A stretch of DNA of 64,000 nt from Amoebophrya sp. A120 (taxonomy: Eukaryota; Sar; Dinophyceae; Syndiniales; Amoebophryaceae): positions 10,726,298 to 10,790,297 of the forward strand of contig CAJINV010000003.1 of the NCBI GenBank assembly GCA_905178155.1, in the 5' to 3' direction. This document shows positions 32,701 through 42,673 of the stretch, piece after piece; within the stretch, counting starts at the first letter, position 1, and each line of letters opens with the position of its first letter. The notes beneath the pieces are model-generated. The model was not told the origin of the DNA. It saw only the letters and a program-made list of their open reading frames with translations, and did no database searches. The position numbers and the translations under genes were made by a program.

Positions 32701-35549
32701 TCAAGCCGAAGTGGCTGGGCTACCACACCGAGCTCTACAAAGAGCTGACGGATTTCCACTACAAGTTGTTCAAGGTGCAGGAGCGGGTTGTTGCCGGGCA
32801 CTACTTCCATCATCTGTTGCTCCTCCACTTGGAAAAAAGTGGCCGCTTCCGCGCCAACGTCGACTCGTCGACGCTGCTGAACTGCTACCAGCGGTACGTG
32901 GATCCGACTGCAGTGCGGGGTCAAGTGCTGGCCACCACAGCAATCCAGGAGGCGCGGTCGAAAAACCGCAATAGAACCTGGCGGAATCTGACGTCGGATT
33001 TCTGCAAGGCCAGCAATGTCACTACGGACCACGAAGGCCCATCTTTCCGCTGCTTGCAGAAGTGCGTCAACGTGTGGTGGTATCAGACGGGCGACCCGCA
33101 GTACGGCCTGTTCGAATCGTACGCGAGCGGCAGCTTGAACCTGACCAAGGACATGATGGAGAATTTGGGCGATTACTACGTGTGCGATTTGTCGGTCAGT
33201 GCGAAGTACAACATCAAGGCCATCGTGGATCTGCCACCGGAGGAAGCCAAGCAGCTGATCGGGGAATGGGCCGGTCGCATCATCCGCTGTATCCCGCTGA
33301 CCGAATACATATGATTTTGCAAATCTGTCATGCTAAATGCGTGCTATTGCGCAGGGGATGAGATCAGCTGCTAGGGCAAGCCGCCTCCTGTTTGCATATG
33401 GAAATCATGCTGAAACTATTAGCATCACGCGACGATATAGAAGCCTGGCTTCGCAGTATTTGCATGACAAACTCGCCAGTGAAAAACTTGTGATGCAAAA
33501 CGCCGATCAGGAAGTTCTTCTCTTTTGTCGCAATAGCATGCAAGTATCATGATGGGAGTTTGCTTTTCATAGCGTATCCAGGAAAACCAGTTTCGGGAGC
33601 AAAAATTAACCCAGGGCCAACGACAGCGGGCGGGCCGGCACTTGATCTCCAAGCAGATCGACAAAGTCCGGCACTCCAACGATCAGCCCCGCATGTATCC
33701 GCCAAACCGGGTGAAGAATTGCAAGGACTTGCACATTCTGACGCCGCGCGAATTCAGTGAAATCCTGAAGCTGATTGTCCGCCGCAAAAAACCCGTGCCC
33801 CTCCCGCAGGACTTGAAGATGTTGCTGTTCTCCAACCACGAAAAGCGGGCGCGTGGAAAAGATCGCGGTCCGGAAATCACGAAGGCCTTCCAGGGGTTGA
33901 AGTTCATGGCGCAGATGGCTTGGCAGAACTACAACAAATTGCCGCAGGAAGTGAAGACCATTTTGGACCACGCCCTCAGTCAGGAGTTCGCTTCTACTCC
34001 GGCAAACAGGCTGGGGCTCCGGGGCGTGCAGGCGGTGTCCATCATGAACACGAAAACCAAGTCGAAGACGCAGATTAAGGCGAAGGCGGTTTTGGGAGCT
34101 CGATTCGCTGACGACCGCGCCTGGGATCTGCAGCTTGCCAACGCCGAGAGTCTGTGGCTCGTCGGCTGCCCCAAAGATGAAGATGAGAAAACCGCAGATC
34201 GCGTCCGCATCACGGCGCACGATAACGGGTGGGCGCAGGGATTGTACTTGGTGCGGGTCGGTCCGAAGATTTTCCGCATGCCTACTTCCGACGAGGAAGT
34301 GCGGAAGTACGGCGGCATGGTCACGGATCTGAAGATTTACGAGGGCACCGCGAAGCGCAAGTCCACCAATACATCTGCTGCCCCGTATTTCCACCTCAGT
34401 GGCCAGCTGTGGGCGCATCCCAACGACTGGATGCCCATCATGTGCCCGTCTATTCCGGATGAATTGCAGCTGGCGCTGTTGCAGCCCATCCAGAAGTCGT
34501 TCCCCCAGATCACGGGCGAGCACCTGCAGCTGCTGGACGAGTACAACAAGGCTTCTCTTTTCGAAATGATTGAAAGCGATATCATACTAAAAACCTTTCG
34601 CTCTGGATAAGTTTCTCTGTGTTTTATCTTTTCGCCATCATCTAATCTGTCATGCGAATGTTTTCAATACAAAAGCAAACATATTTGAGTGCGTAAATCA
34701 ATCCAGGGTGAATGATTTTTAGCTTTGATATCGGGAGTGAAATTCGATGAGGAATTTGCAGCGCGGATCATCCTCATCACCACCGAAGAACAAGAGGAAG
34801 AAATGCCGACTGCCAGTTTGCTCGCTCCAAAGCCGAAGAAGAAAGCGGCCGGGAAGAAGGTTCTGTTTCAGCAGGAAGTCCTCGGTCGGCCGTTCGGCCG
34901 CAGCTCTCCCATGAAGGACGGAATCACCCGCCACGCCGCCATCTACCGGCACAGTGTTGTTTCGACCATCCACGAGCCGGAGAAGGAGTATTGCGCCATC
35001 GCCTCCCACCGCGTCGATGGCGGTGAAAAAGAGGACAGAATCAGGATCCGGTGGAGTAACAATTACGTGCCTACGTTTGTGAAATATGCGCCGTCGACGA
35101 AAGCAACCGGCGATGTGCAGACCAATGTAGTCACGGAGTTACTTCCTTTCGTGATCTGCGAGTTTTCGCTGCAGCGCGACCAATTCGAATTGCGCCGCAT
35201 TGATGAAGGAGCGGGTATTCTCCTGAACTGCGCCATCCCGATTCTCGACTCCGCCTTCACCACGGCCGAAAACACTGATAAGATGCGAGCGGCTATTGCT
35301 GCCAAAAAGGCGGAGATCGAAAAGGAGCAGCAGGAACTGGAGGCGCAGCTCTTGGAGGAAGAGAAACCGATGGACATCCTCGATGAGCTGCCGGGTGATG
35401 AAGGGTTTCTCGAAGCCTATGGCGCGCGGAACAAGAACCAGTCAAGCACAACCAACAAGCGACCGCAGTCCCTCCTTGAGCAAACTTCTTCCAATGGTAA
35501 CAAAGCAGCCGGTAGCTCGTCTTCTTCTTCCAAGCTACAGAAAAGGTGA
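29728..35549 (+). CDS. Long multi-exon protein of unknown function
   Basis: Approximate exons: 29728-29903 (MNPPAAPPVYRAAGAFERRP), 30163-30309, 30485-30600, 30706-30900, 31080-31280, 31432-32077, 32339-32503, 32580-33311, 33577-34575 and 34715-35549. Phase-consistent joints are clear at 30600/30706, 32077/32339 and 32503/32580. The product is about 1,200-1,300 residues: an N-terminal Pro-rich segment, acidic DYEYDSEEEPWTEDLPAG, a Trp-rich part (WWRVTQSANMVLAKFG), several helical segments, and a C-terminal acidic coiled coil (KAEIEKEQQELEAQLLEEE) ending in poly-Ser. No catalytic motif or membrane span is obvious. The last joint (34.58-34.71 kb) is out of phase in my reading, so the final exon might be a separate gene starting at the ATG at 34803. 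Some introns carry TIRs. Confidence 0.6.
29904..30161 (+). mobile_element. Introner with long TIRs (family C)
   Basis: The left end includes TCACACATCC followed by CTCACGTGTAGA. The reverse complement of the right end includes TCACACATCC followed by TTCACGTGTAGA. The alignable inverted repeat is about 40 bp with few mismatches. It interrupts FGIPM and SDEDYEYDS. No convincing target duplication was found. Confidence 0.7.
30901..31078 (+). mobile_element. Intron with GCCGTCGTG palindromic repeats
   Basis: Within the intron after LRSQALM, three diverged copies of a GCCGTCGTGAGTAATGTT-like sequence followed by CTGCATGG occur near 30923, 30975 and 31041. CTTATGC is inverted at the ends. The neighbouring intron 31281-31431 carries two more copies. 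Confidence 0.5.
32504..32579 (+). mobile_element. Short introner, 76 bp
   Basis: Flanked by CTTCGA at 32498-32503 and 32574-32579, same codon register, joining IIARLR to NRAHFQRIF. TIRs are AGTTTTGATGTAG on the left and AGTTTCGTTGTAG reverse-complemented from the right. No AG exists near the 3' end that keeps the frame, so splicing cannot be GT-AG. Confidence 0.8.
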
Positions 35550-36149
35550 TGATTTGAACCTGACCAAAGTTGTGCTGTCAATATTTCGTTTAATTAATAT
35601 TAGAAAGTGCGCGGGGACTTGAGTCGTGAAACAATATTTTTATTACACAGACTGCGGAAGTCTTACAGGTTCGATTTTATAAAATCAAAATATAATACTA
35701 CATCAGTTTATTACTGTTGATGCTTTTCCAGCAACACAGAATCCAAAAGCTGCTTGTTGTAGCAGCAACAAGCATTGAAAAATATATACAACCAAAGATG
35801 TTGAATTTAGAAAATACCCGTAGGATTAGCTGCAGCGAGATGACGGCTTCTCCGCTGCATATTTTTAGGAAACTACCTCGACTGCACACGTATAAATGAT
35901 AATATGAAATCTTCTCAGGTCAATTTGAAAGAGCTCTATTTGTTTCATGAAAGCCCAACTACCGATAAGAAAAAAGCAGCAAAAAATCAAAAAAATTAAA
36001 CACAGCGCTTGAGCTCCATTTTCAATGCATTTTTGTGCCAACAAATCCGAAAATCAAAAATGACAAAGCTGCAACGTGGAGAGCCGGCGCGTGTTGTTCG
36101 GTGTGGTTTTCTAGAAGATGGAAAAGTCGTCGCTTGTCTCCGTGAAAAT
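35550..36149. other. Intergenic between convergent genes
   Basis: AT-rich. I see no gene, repeat or structured RNA. It holds the 3' ends of the long (+) gene and the (-) gene ending at 36150. Confidence 0.5.
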
Positions 36150-37567
36150 TTATTGTGGTTGTTGTGTCGACGAAGAAGAGGATGATTGTGATTCCTGGTT
36201 TTTGTCGTGTTGAAGGATCTGCTGCAGCCTGGTAGAAAAAGTACTTTCCAGATCCGCGCGCACGTAGAATTGTTCCAGTCGTCCATTTGGTCGCGGGCGC
36301 TTCACCCCGGGCGCATGAGGGAAGATGTCGAGGGTCTTCTTGCCGTTGCTGTTTGTCATGCACTAATTCGCATTCATGGTTCTTAGTGGCACAAGCACTA
36401 CGTAAAGCATAAACCTAACATCACAAACAAGATGGCGCGGAGCTACTTCGTCTTACCTGCTGTCGCTGGCCACAATGCCTGCTTCTTGCAGGACCTGCCG
36501 TGGCACCAAAGCGCTGCCATGCAATTCCCCGAATGAGCCCGCACCAAGATGGCGCCTGCTGTGCAGCAGCAAATAGTCGAAGTCATTCTCCCCGTATGCT
36601 CGTCCGGAAGACCTGGTTATTGAACGAGAGTCATTTGATGTGCTTTGGCTTATTGGCAGGTGTCGCGCTTGCACGCCAGCGGAGAATATACGGAGAGAAC
36701 AAACGTCGTGCCTTTTCATCGAGCATCGAAGGCTCAGCGTTGTCCCCTTCTCCCGGCGCGGATACAAAGCCTTCTCCTGCACGCGAAGTTTTTGAGTAGG
36801 ATTGCCGCGCACGGAAAGAAGTCCGTCGACCTGCATGAACTCGTCGATGGGAGGCTCGTAGACCAGGTCGGTGTCGTGGATTTTGGTCAGGAAAAGCTCG
36901 CGTGCATTTTTCTCCACCAGCGTCTCCTGGCTATAGGCCTGGAGAATAGCCATCGGATTCAGATGCCGAATGGCCGCGTGTCCGCGCCAGATTTGTTGCA
37001 ATTTCGGCTTCAGGTTTTCCACCGTAACGCACCCGCTGGCGATATCGAATTTTTCGTAGTTTTTGACCCGGTGGACCGGCTCAATGAAGAAGCGGGATGT
37101 GTCACCAACTGCCAGGCCCAATATGAAAAACACAATTGGCAACACTAGTGCCCAGCATCACAATACGCATGACAAATAGGCACTGTTTCTTGACATATGT
37201 AGGCCCATGTATGAGTGATCGCGTCGCACATGCAAACGAAAATAAAAAAGCTAGCCACTAGTGCTGCCACTTGTGTTGGCATATCTACCAGGATCGTTCC
37301 GTGCAACCGGTCCCGCTCGTTGTTGAGGATAAAGCGCAACCGGCGATCGAAGTCATCGCTCCAGTTAAGAGTAGACTTCAGTTGTACTCCATTCCAATGG
37401 TCATCCTGCGCGTCTTCCAATGCTGCTGGACACAATCGAGCGAACATATCTGAAGTGGTTTCGAAGATAAGTTTAATTTGGAAGGAATCGGAGATGAGAT
37501 TAACAAATTCCCGCCGAGCCTTGCGCTCGATCTCCATCGGTTTCGTTCCCATTTTTGTTCGTGCCAA
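36150..37567 (-). CDS. Three-exon single-pass membrane protein, unknown function
   Basis: Exons in transcript order: 37567-37256 (one copy of the repeat counted here), 37142-36457 and 36348-36150. The second intron is canonical: GCAG|GTAAGACG to AAACAG|CAACGG, with AG plus C giving Ser. It starts MARTKMGTKPMEIERKARRE, then a soluble part (LNWSDDFDRRLRFILNN). A membrane segment is created exactly across the introner (AALVLPIVFFILGLAVG). A longer hydrophilic region (QQIWRGHAAIRHLNPMAILQ, HDTDLVYEPPIDEFMQVDG) follows, then a Ser/Gln-rich end. About 400 residues. No cleavable signal peptide is seen, so the N terminus is probably cytosolic. No family recognised. Confidence 0.72.
37152..37264 (-). 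mobile_element. Introner, 113 bp, with 9-bp TSD
   Basis: CACTAGTGC (plus strand) lies at 37143-37151 and 37256-37264. Codons are in the same register, so the protein reads VAAL then VLPIVFF. In transcript direction the inverted flanks are CAAGTGGCAGCACTAGTG and, from the other side, CAATTGGCAACACTAGTG. No registration gives GT-AG. Confidence 0.8.
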
Positions 37568-37926
37568 AAATCGATCGTAAGCAGAGTTGATTTAGAGAAG
37601 ATATCGCGAGCAAAAATAATCAACACGTCACAGCTACGGGGCTAACGAACCAATCAAAAGCACTGGGCAGAAAATTCAAAACAAATGCCTTCATCAAAAT
37701 CCCAACAGTTCCCCCCGATTTCTGTGCTGTCTTCCCTCAATCCGATGAACTGCTTATTTTTGTCCACCGCCAGGCGCATTACTCTTGAGACCGATGCACT
37801 GCAACAGGACTGCGCACTGCTTTTTTATCTGCTAGTAGGAGGAGGCGTTTTTCGAAGATAGAGCATCCAAATCATTTGAAAACCCAAATAATGGCCATCG
37901 ACGCAGTCCCGTGCGGTTTCACGCCC
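37568..37926. other. Intergenic, nothing recognised
   Basis: Upstream region of the (-) gene; presumably its promoter. No element recognised. Confidence 0.4.
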
Positions 37927-38081
37927 GTCGTTACGAGACACATCCGGAGCGGTCGTTCCTCATAGCTATTTAACCACCTAGCTAATCACGTTTTACATAG
38001 CTATACGCATAGTAAATTCAAAAGCTAGATAGCATTTTTTAAACTCTTTTAGGATTTAATCGTTGGGCGTGTTATAAGTCG
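37927..38081 (-). repeat. Dispersed repeat module B (inverted copy)
   Basis: Near-identical reverse complement of 11871-12022. Confidence 0.9.
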
Positions 38082-38082
38082 T

Positions 38083-38275
38083 GTGCCAGGTTGCGAACAG
38101 ATGTAAGCCCGCTCCTGTCTATCGAGGAACTGAGTAAGAGGCAACGCCAGTCACCACCTATACCCGTGCCTCCTCCTAGTCGTGTGCCAGGCTGCGAACA
38201 GATGTAAGCCCGCTCCTGTCTATCGAGGGACTGAGTAAGAGGCAACGCCAATCGCCCCTACATTCCGTGCCGGGA
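38083..38275 (+). repeat. Two tandem copies of a ~100-bp repeat (third copy at 38463-38560)
   Basis: Each unit starts AGTCGTGTGCCAGG, continues GAACAGATGTAAGCCCGCTC and CTGTCTATCGAGG, and ends with AGAGGCAACGCCA. The third, more diverged copy lies after module A, so the tandem array was split or captured by module A. Confidence 0.85.
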
Positions 38276-38450
38276 TGGATGCATGCAAAAAAATGAATAC
38301 ATGATCGCGTAACAAACAGGTTTAGGGTTTTTATTTGTATAGCGACGCGGTAGTAAAAAAGTTGTTTACAGATCGTTTTTATAAGGAAGCCAATACATAA
38401 ACGGGTTTAGGGTTCCGGCTTGTGTTCAGGCCTGAGAGGCGACCACAGAC
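38268..38450 (+). repeat. Dispersed repeat module A (second copy)
   Basis: Matches 11680-11870 in the same orientation, including both GGTTTAGGG motifs (near 38319 and 38403). Confidence 0.85.
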
Positions 38451-38922
38451 ACTGCCCTCTCCTAGTCGTGTGCCAGCTCGTGAACAGATGCAAGCCCACG
38501 TCTGTCTATCGAGGGTTGGGGTAAGAGGCAACGCCAATCACCACTATACTCCATGTCCATGTAAAGCACTAAATGTCGCTGTCGCAAACCTTGCCGCATT
38601 GTGTTTGTGTGACTGAAGAGGAAAGAAACCGCACGAGTACGCTTTGGGAGGTGGTCCCGCAGCTCACTTTTAATTTGTAGTTGTAGTTGCGTCCGCTCCG
38701 CGACCGCCTCGTTTAATTTGCCCGAGTTGTTGATGAGGTAGAGCAAGATGCGTCCAGCATGTCCGTGACGACCATGTATCTGAGCAAGTAGTGGTAGGTC
38801 TTGGTGCTCGCAAACGCAGTAGGGGCTATGGTAAAAACCGCGTAGTGGGTGTCCTTTTGTATCCCAAAGGGGCTGGACAGACACAACGGGTCGTGCGACG
38901 GTGGCAGATCATTTGTGCAAAT

Positions 38923-40479
38923 ATGGGGCAGAGCGCTTCGACTTCGAGCCTAGCAGTTGGTGGACGCGGTGCGTGGTCTCCGGAGCGTGACCAACACGAA
39001 GAGGAAACATATCCACAAGATTCCCTCCCTCCAAGTTCTTTCGCTTCGTTGGTCCGCCGCAGTTTCAGCTTTTCCCGGCTTAACAGTGACTGCGACGTCA
39101 ATCTCGATCATGCTGCAGCAGACGGGACAACCACGCACATGGATCAGCAACCGGGTCAGTCGTTTGCGCACGATGTAGTTGCGAGTCTGGGACCACGGGC
39201 ACCTCCAACAGCAAGTGACTTCGACCGTCTGAACCTCGCAAATGTCAATACCTGCAGTCGTGGGAGTCGCACAAGCCTTGCGGAGCTGTTCGACAATCTG
39301 TCGCCACTGTTGGAGGAAGCGGACGGCGGCTGTGCAGCTGACGCACAATCCCATTCCGCAGCTGGTATTGATAAAAACCTAAACCAGATGAAGACGAGCC
39401 ACAGCCACTCCGAAGGAAGAGCGTCTTTGTCTGCAAAAGGTGACCACTTCGAGAATGAAGATTACTCCACGGACGATAACTTGGAAGACGAAGATGTCGA
39501 CGAGGCCCTGCGCACCCCTAAAAGCTCAACAGACGCCAGCTGTGGCGGCGTCGAGCCGGGCACAAATGTCGGGCAAGAACAACAACAACATCATGATCGC
39601 CACACTTTTGAAGACCTAGGAGGCGCTATCGCTGAAGCCATTGGTCAAGGCCGACTGCGAAAAGTGGGAAGTGGCGTCCTGTTCCGCGATAGCCAGTCCT
39701 CTGGTGGGCCAAGCACTTGCACCAGCAACACTCTGCAAAAGATCCCTGATGGTGCGACAAGATGCCGCAGCACTGCGCGATACGGACACGCACCACCACC
39801 AGAAGCGACAGCTTCGGCGTCGTGTTGTTCTTCAAGCCGCAAAAATCTCGATGCTGGTGCTGTTGAGCATGATACTAGTGAATCCGTCGAAGCTCCTCGT
39901 AGTTCTCTCCGCCGTTTGGACGACAGCGCCGCCATTGCAAAGAAGACGAGACCCGAAAACGCCGAGGAAAGCCATAACGTTGAACGCTGCGCAGAAGTTA
40001 GACGTGCAAATGCACCAGTAGCGGACGCGGAATACAGCCTCGAGGACGAGGTGGCGAAAATAAAGGGGACGAGTAACGGTTCTTTCTTCGAAGAGGAAAA
40101 TTCCGGCCGAAGGGCTATGTACCACATTCCAAGCGAAGTGTGGCAACAGATTGCGGCTTTTTTGCTGGACGGCAGCTTCAAAGATTTGTGCAATTTGTCC
40201 CAGGCATGCACTGGCACGTGGCACGCGATCTACCACAACGATCATTGCAACTCGGAGCTGCTTTGGGGCGCGATTCATCGACAGCTATTTGAGAACGAGT
40301 GCCGAGACTTTAGCTCTACCGTGTCGTACCGAGATCAGGTTCTGGTGCACTACTGCGTCCGCCGCCTTTTGCGACACGCGTTGGCTACCGAGGACTGGCG
40401 CGCGCTACACGACGTCGAGGTACTTCTAGACTTGAAGTTAAATCATGAAAGGGACTCAACATGTATAAAACTCTCCTGA
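38923..40479 (+). CDS. F-box protein with predicted N-myristoylation
   Basis: Single-exon gene of 518 residues from the ATG at 38923. The start is chosen because it gives MGQSASTSS, a good N-myristoylation context (Gly2, Ser6); the frame is open further upstream. The first ~390 residues are low-complexity (Ser, Asp, Glu, His, Gln), probably disordered. Near the C terminus (about 40120-40280) lies an F-box-like segment: YHIPSEVWQQIAAFLLDGS, then FKDLCNLSQACTGTWHAIYH, ending in an LLWGAIHRQLF helix. F-boxes bind Skp1 and bring substrates to SCF ubiquitin ligases. Membrane tethering by myristate is inference. No substrate-binding repeats (WD40, LRR, Kelch) are present; the last 60 residues are helical (RRLLRHALATEDWRALHDVE). 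Confidence 0.75.
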   Translation: MGQSASTSSLAVGGRGAWSPERDQHEEETYPQDSLPPSSFASLVRRSFSFSRLNSDCDVNLDHAAADGTTTHMDQQPGQSFAHDVVASLGPRAPPTASDFDRLNLANVNTCSRGSRTSLAELFDNLSPLLEEADGGCAADAQSHSAAGIDKNLNQMKTSHSHSEGRASLSAKGDHFENEDYSTDDNLEDEDVDEALRTPKSSTDASCGGVEPGTNVGQEQQQHHDRHTFEDLGGAIAEAIGQGRLRKVGSGVLFRDSQSSGGPSTCTSNTLQKIPDGATRCRSTARYGHAPPPEATASASCCSSSRKNLDAGAVEHDTSESVEAPRSSLRRLDDSAAIAKKTRPENAEESHNVERCAEVRRANAPVADAEYSLEDEVAKIKGTSNGSFFEEENSGRRAMYHIPSEVWQQIAAFLLDGSFKDLCNLSQACTGTWHAIYHNDHCNSELLWGAIHRQLFENECRDFSSTVSYRDQVLVHYCVRRLLRHALATEDWRALHDVEVLLDLKLNHERDSTCIKLS

Positions 40480-40715
40480 AGGGGCGCGAAAGTAAGAGAA
40501 AGAAAAGGTACAGTTGCAGTTGGACGTGGTATCGTGATGACCTGATATTCATATCTATCCTCATGGTGATCACGATCTGGCTCGTCTTTATTGTTGATTT
40601 ATACTAGCAGCAACGATCTTGTATTTCAATACATAGCGTAAAAAAAACATTTTGAAGACATTACAAACGCGTCTTCAATCATCTCTGAAAACTCCCTCAG
40701 CTCTTACTGCGCGAA

Positions 40716-42673
40716 ATGCACTTGCATGATCGCACGCGCTCCATCATCTTCTGCAAACGCGCGCTAGCACAGCGACCAAGCGTCCGTAGTCTGCGTTGGT
40801 TGTGGAATGTCGCCAATGCTCCTGCCAGTGAGGCCGAGAAGCTCGTCTGCATCAGTACCATGCCGCCCTCTTCTCAGCAGAACGCACCGACCCACGCGGT
40901 CCGCGGAGGTCGTGTGGAGCAGGAGTATGCGCAACGACGAGCAGACGCGAAAATTTGCGAGCTGCGGCAGTACCTCGGGCAGTTCGTCTCCGCGAAATTT
41001 TTGGAGGTGCCCCAATTCGACGGCAAGGAAGTGCCTCCGCTCGCCGCCAAGTTCCTCTACATTGCGGATGCGATCCAGGAGACGAACGGCCTCCTGCCGT
41101 CCGGGACGGTGCACAGCCTGGGTGGGTTAACCCAGCAGGTGGAGCGGTCTCTGTCGGAGAAGCAGGACGACCTTACGAAGTGGCTCTGCTACATCCTGGT
41201 GCTGAAAGCGGTTCGAATGACAAAGGACAAGCTGTGCTGGTTTCACAAAACCGAGCCGGAGTCGCCGGATCGTGCCAGTGAGAGCACGACAGATGATGCC
41301 GACGAAAGACAAACTGCTTCATTCGAGGATATTAGCACCGCGGAAGTTGTAGCCGGTCCTCCGGACGCAACTAGTAGTCGGCCACACGAAGCAAATGTTG
41401 ATATTCATAAAAATTTCGATAGGCCGGACGGGCTGGCTGTTGATGAGGAGCAGCTGCAGGAGGGACGAATGATGACTCGCAGCGACATCAACAGCACTGA
41501 GACTGACGACGCTGTTGAGGCGTCCCCGGTGAATGATCCACCTCCTCGCAGCTCAAGACGAGCACGAGCAGCCGTAGTAGTGCAGGAAAATATTGCGGCG
41601 CCGCGGACCAACCTGGTGGTGGGAGGCAACGAAGAGCCGGCGCAACCGGTAGGTCTTGGCCCGCAACAAGAACGTCGTACCCCGATGTTGAATCGCCACG
41701 TCGACAATCCTGCCGAGGCACAGTGGTCGGGCCTCATTTTGACGTGGGACCAAGAGCGCGGCGGTGCAACGCAAATTGAGTCAATCAATTATCTATCAAA
41801 TGCAAACATGTCTGGGTGATCTGGAAGGAAGCACAGGCAGATGCTTGCCATGCATTGTTGGCATCTGCAACAAGTAAAACTGGAACGCAGGACAAATTAA
41901 AACTATGCGGCGGCATGTTCTCTAACTTCATTGCTAGTCTGCATGAGCCAGGCCATGTCCTGGCGACGAAAATCGCGCACCTTTTGGTGACGACGCCATA
42001 GATATTGACTTTTGACTCTGCCTGTTCCAAAATCCACTTCACAAGGCGTTCACATCCTTCCCGCAGGCCTAGACATAATCTTGGTAATGCATACTATCCT
42101 CGGGAAGAAAAGTGCGACGAAGAGAACAAATTCAGTACGGTTTGGGACGACGTCGGCTACCGTGTAGAATGCAAGTGGAATGGTTCTCGTTATGAAGGTA
42201 AAGAAAACATCATAAAATACGACATAGATGCACAAACAAAGTCCCCGCACTGGTCGCAAGCGCATCCTCAACCTGCAAGCGCGCCTTTTGTAAATAAAAT
42301 TTTAGCCATGATCAGCAGGAGTCAGTGAAGAATCAGAATGCCATTTTTTAATTTTTTATTTCAACATCATGCTCATGCCGTTGTTATTATGAGCTCTGTC
42401 ATTATTTAGTGATGCAGATGCTTGTTGAAAGTTGTCACTTTCGCACTTCCATTTGTTCAGAAACGAACAAAAACAAGGCGAACTGAAACGCTACGTGCAG
42501 GTGCTTTGTCCGACGAGCGTGCGCGCTCGAAGACCGGGTGCATGGTTTGGAAGACGCGTTTGTTGGATCATTTCGAGGAGACAAAGCGCTGCCGCCCACA
42601 GGAGGAATTCGTTGGTGTGTTTGGCGACCGTAGCAACATCAACAAATTCGGAGTTGCCTTTGTGAGCCGATAG
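40716..42673 (+). CDS. Three-exon hypothetical protein
   Basis: Exon 1 runs from the ATG at 40716 (alternative start MPPSSQQNAP at 40860) to 41804. Exon 2 is 42092-42289 and exon 3 is 42461-42673. The second intron is GT-AG (TTTT|GTAAATAA to TTCAG|AAACG) in phase 0. An N-terminal helical domain (CELRQYLGQFVSAKFLEVPQ, then LTKWLCYILVLKAVRMTKDK) is followed by an acidic disordered middle. The C terminus (YYPREEKCDEENKFSTVWDD, then WKTRLLDHFEETKRC and FGDRSNINKFGVAFVSR) looks globular. About 500 residues. No recognised family, signal peptide or membrane span. Confidence 0.68.
41805..42091 (+). mobile_element. Introner, family B, 287 bp
   Basis: Flanked by AATGCA (41799-41804, 42086-42091) in the same codon register: INYLSNA joined to YYPREEKC. 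The left end has AACATGTCTGGGTGATCTGG. The reverse complement of the right end has CAAGATTATGTCTAGGCCTG. No registration gives GT-AG. Confidence 0.8.
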
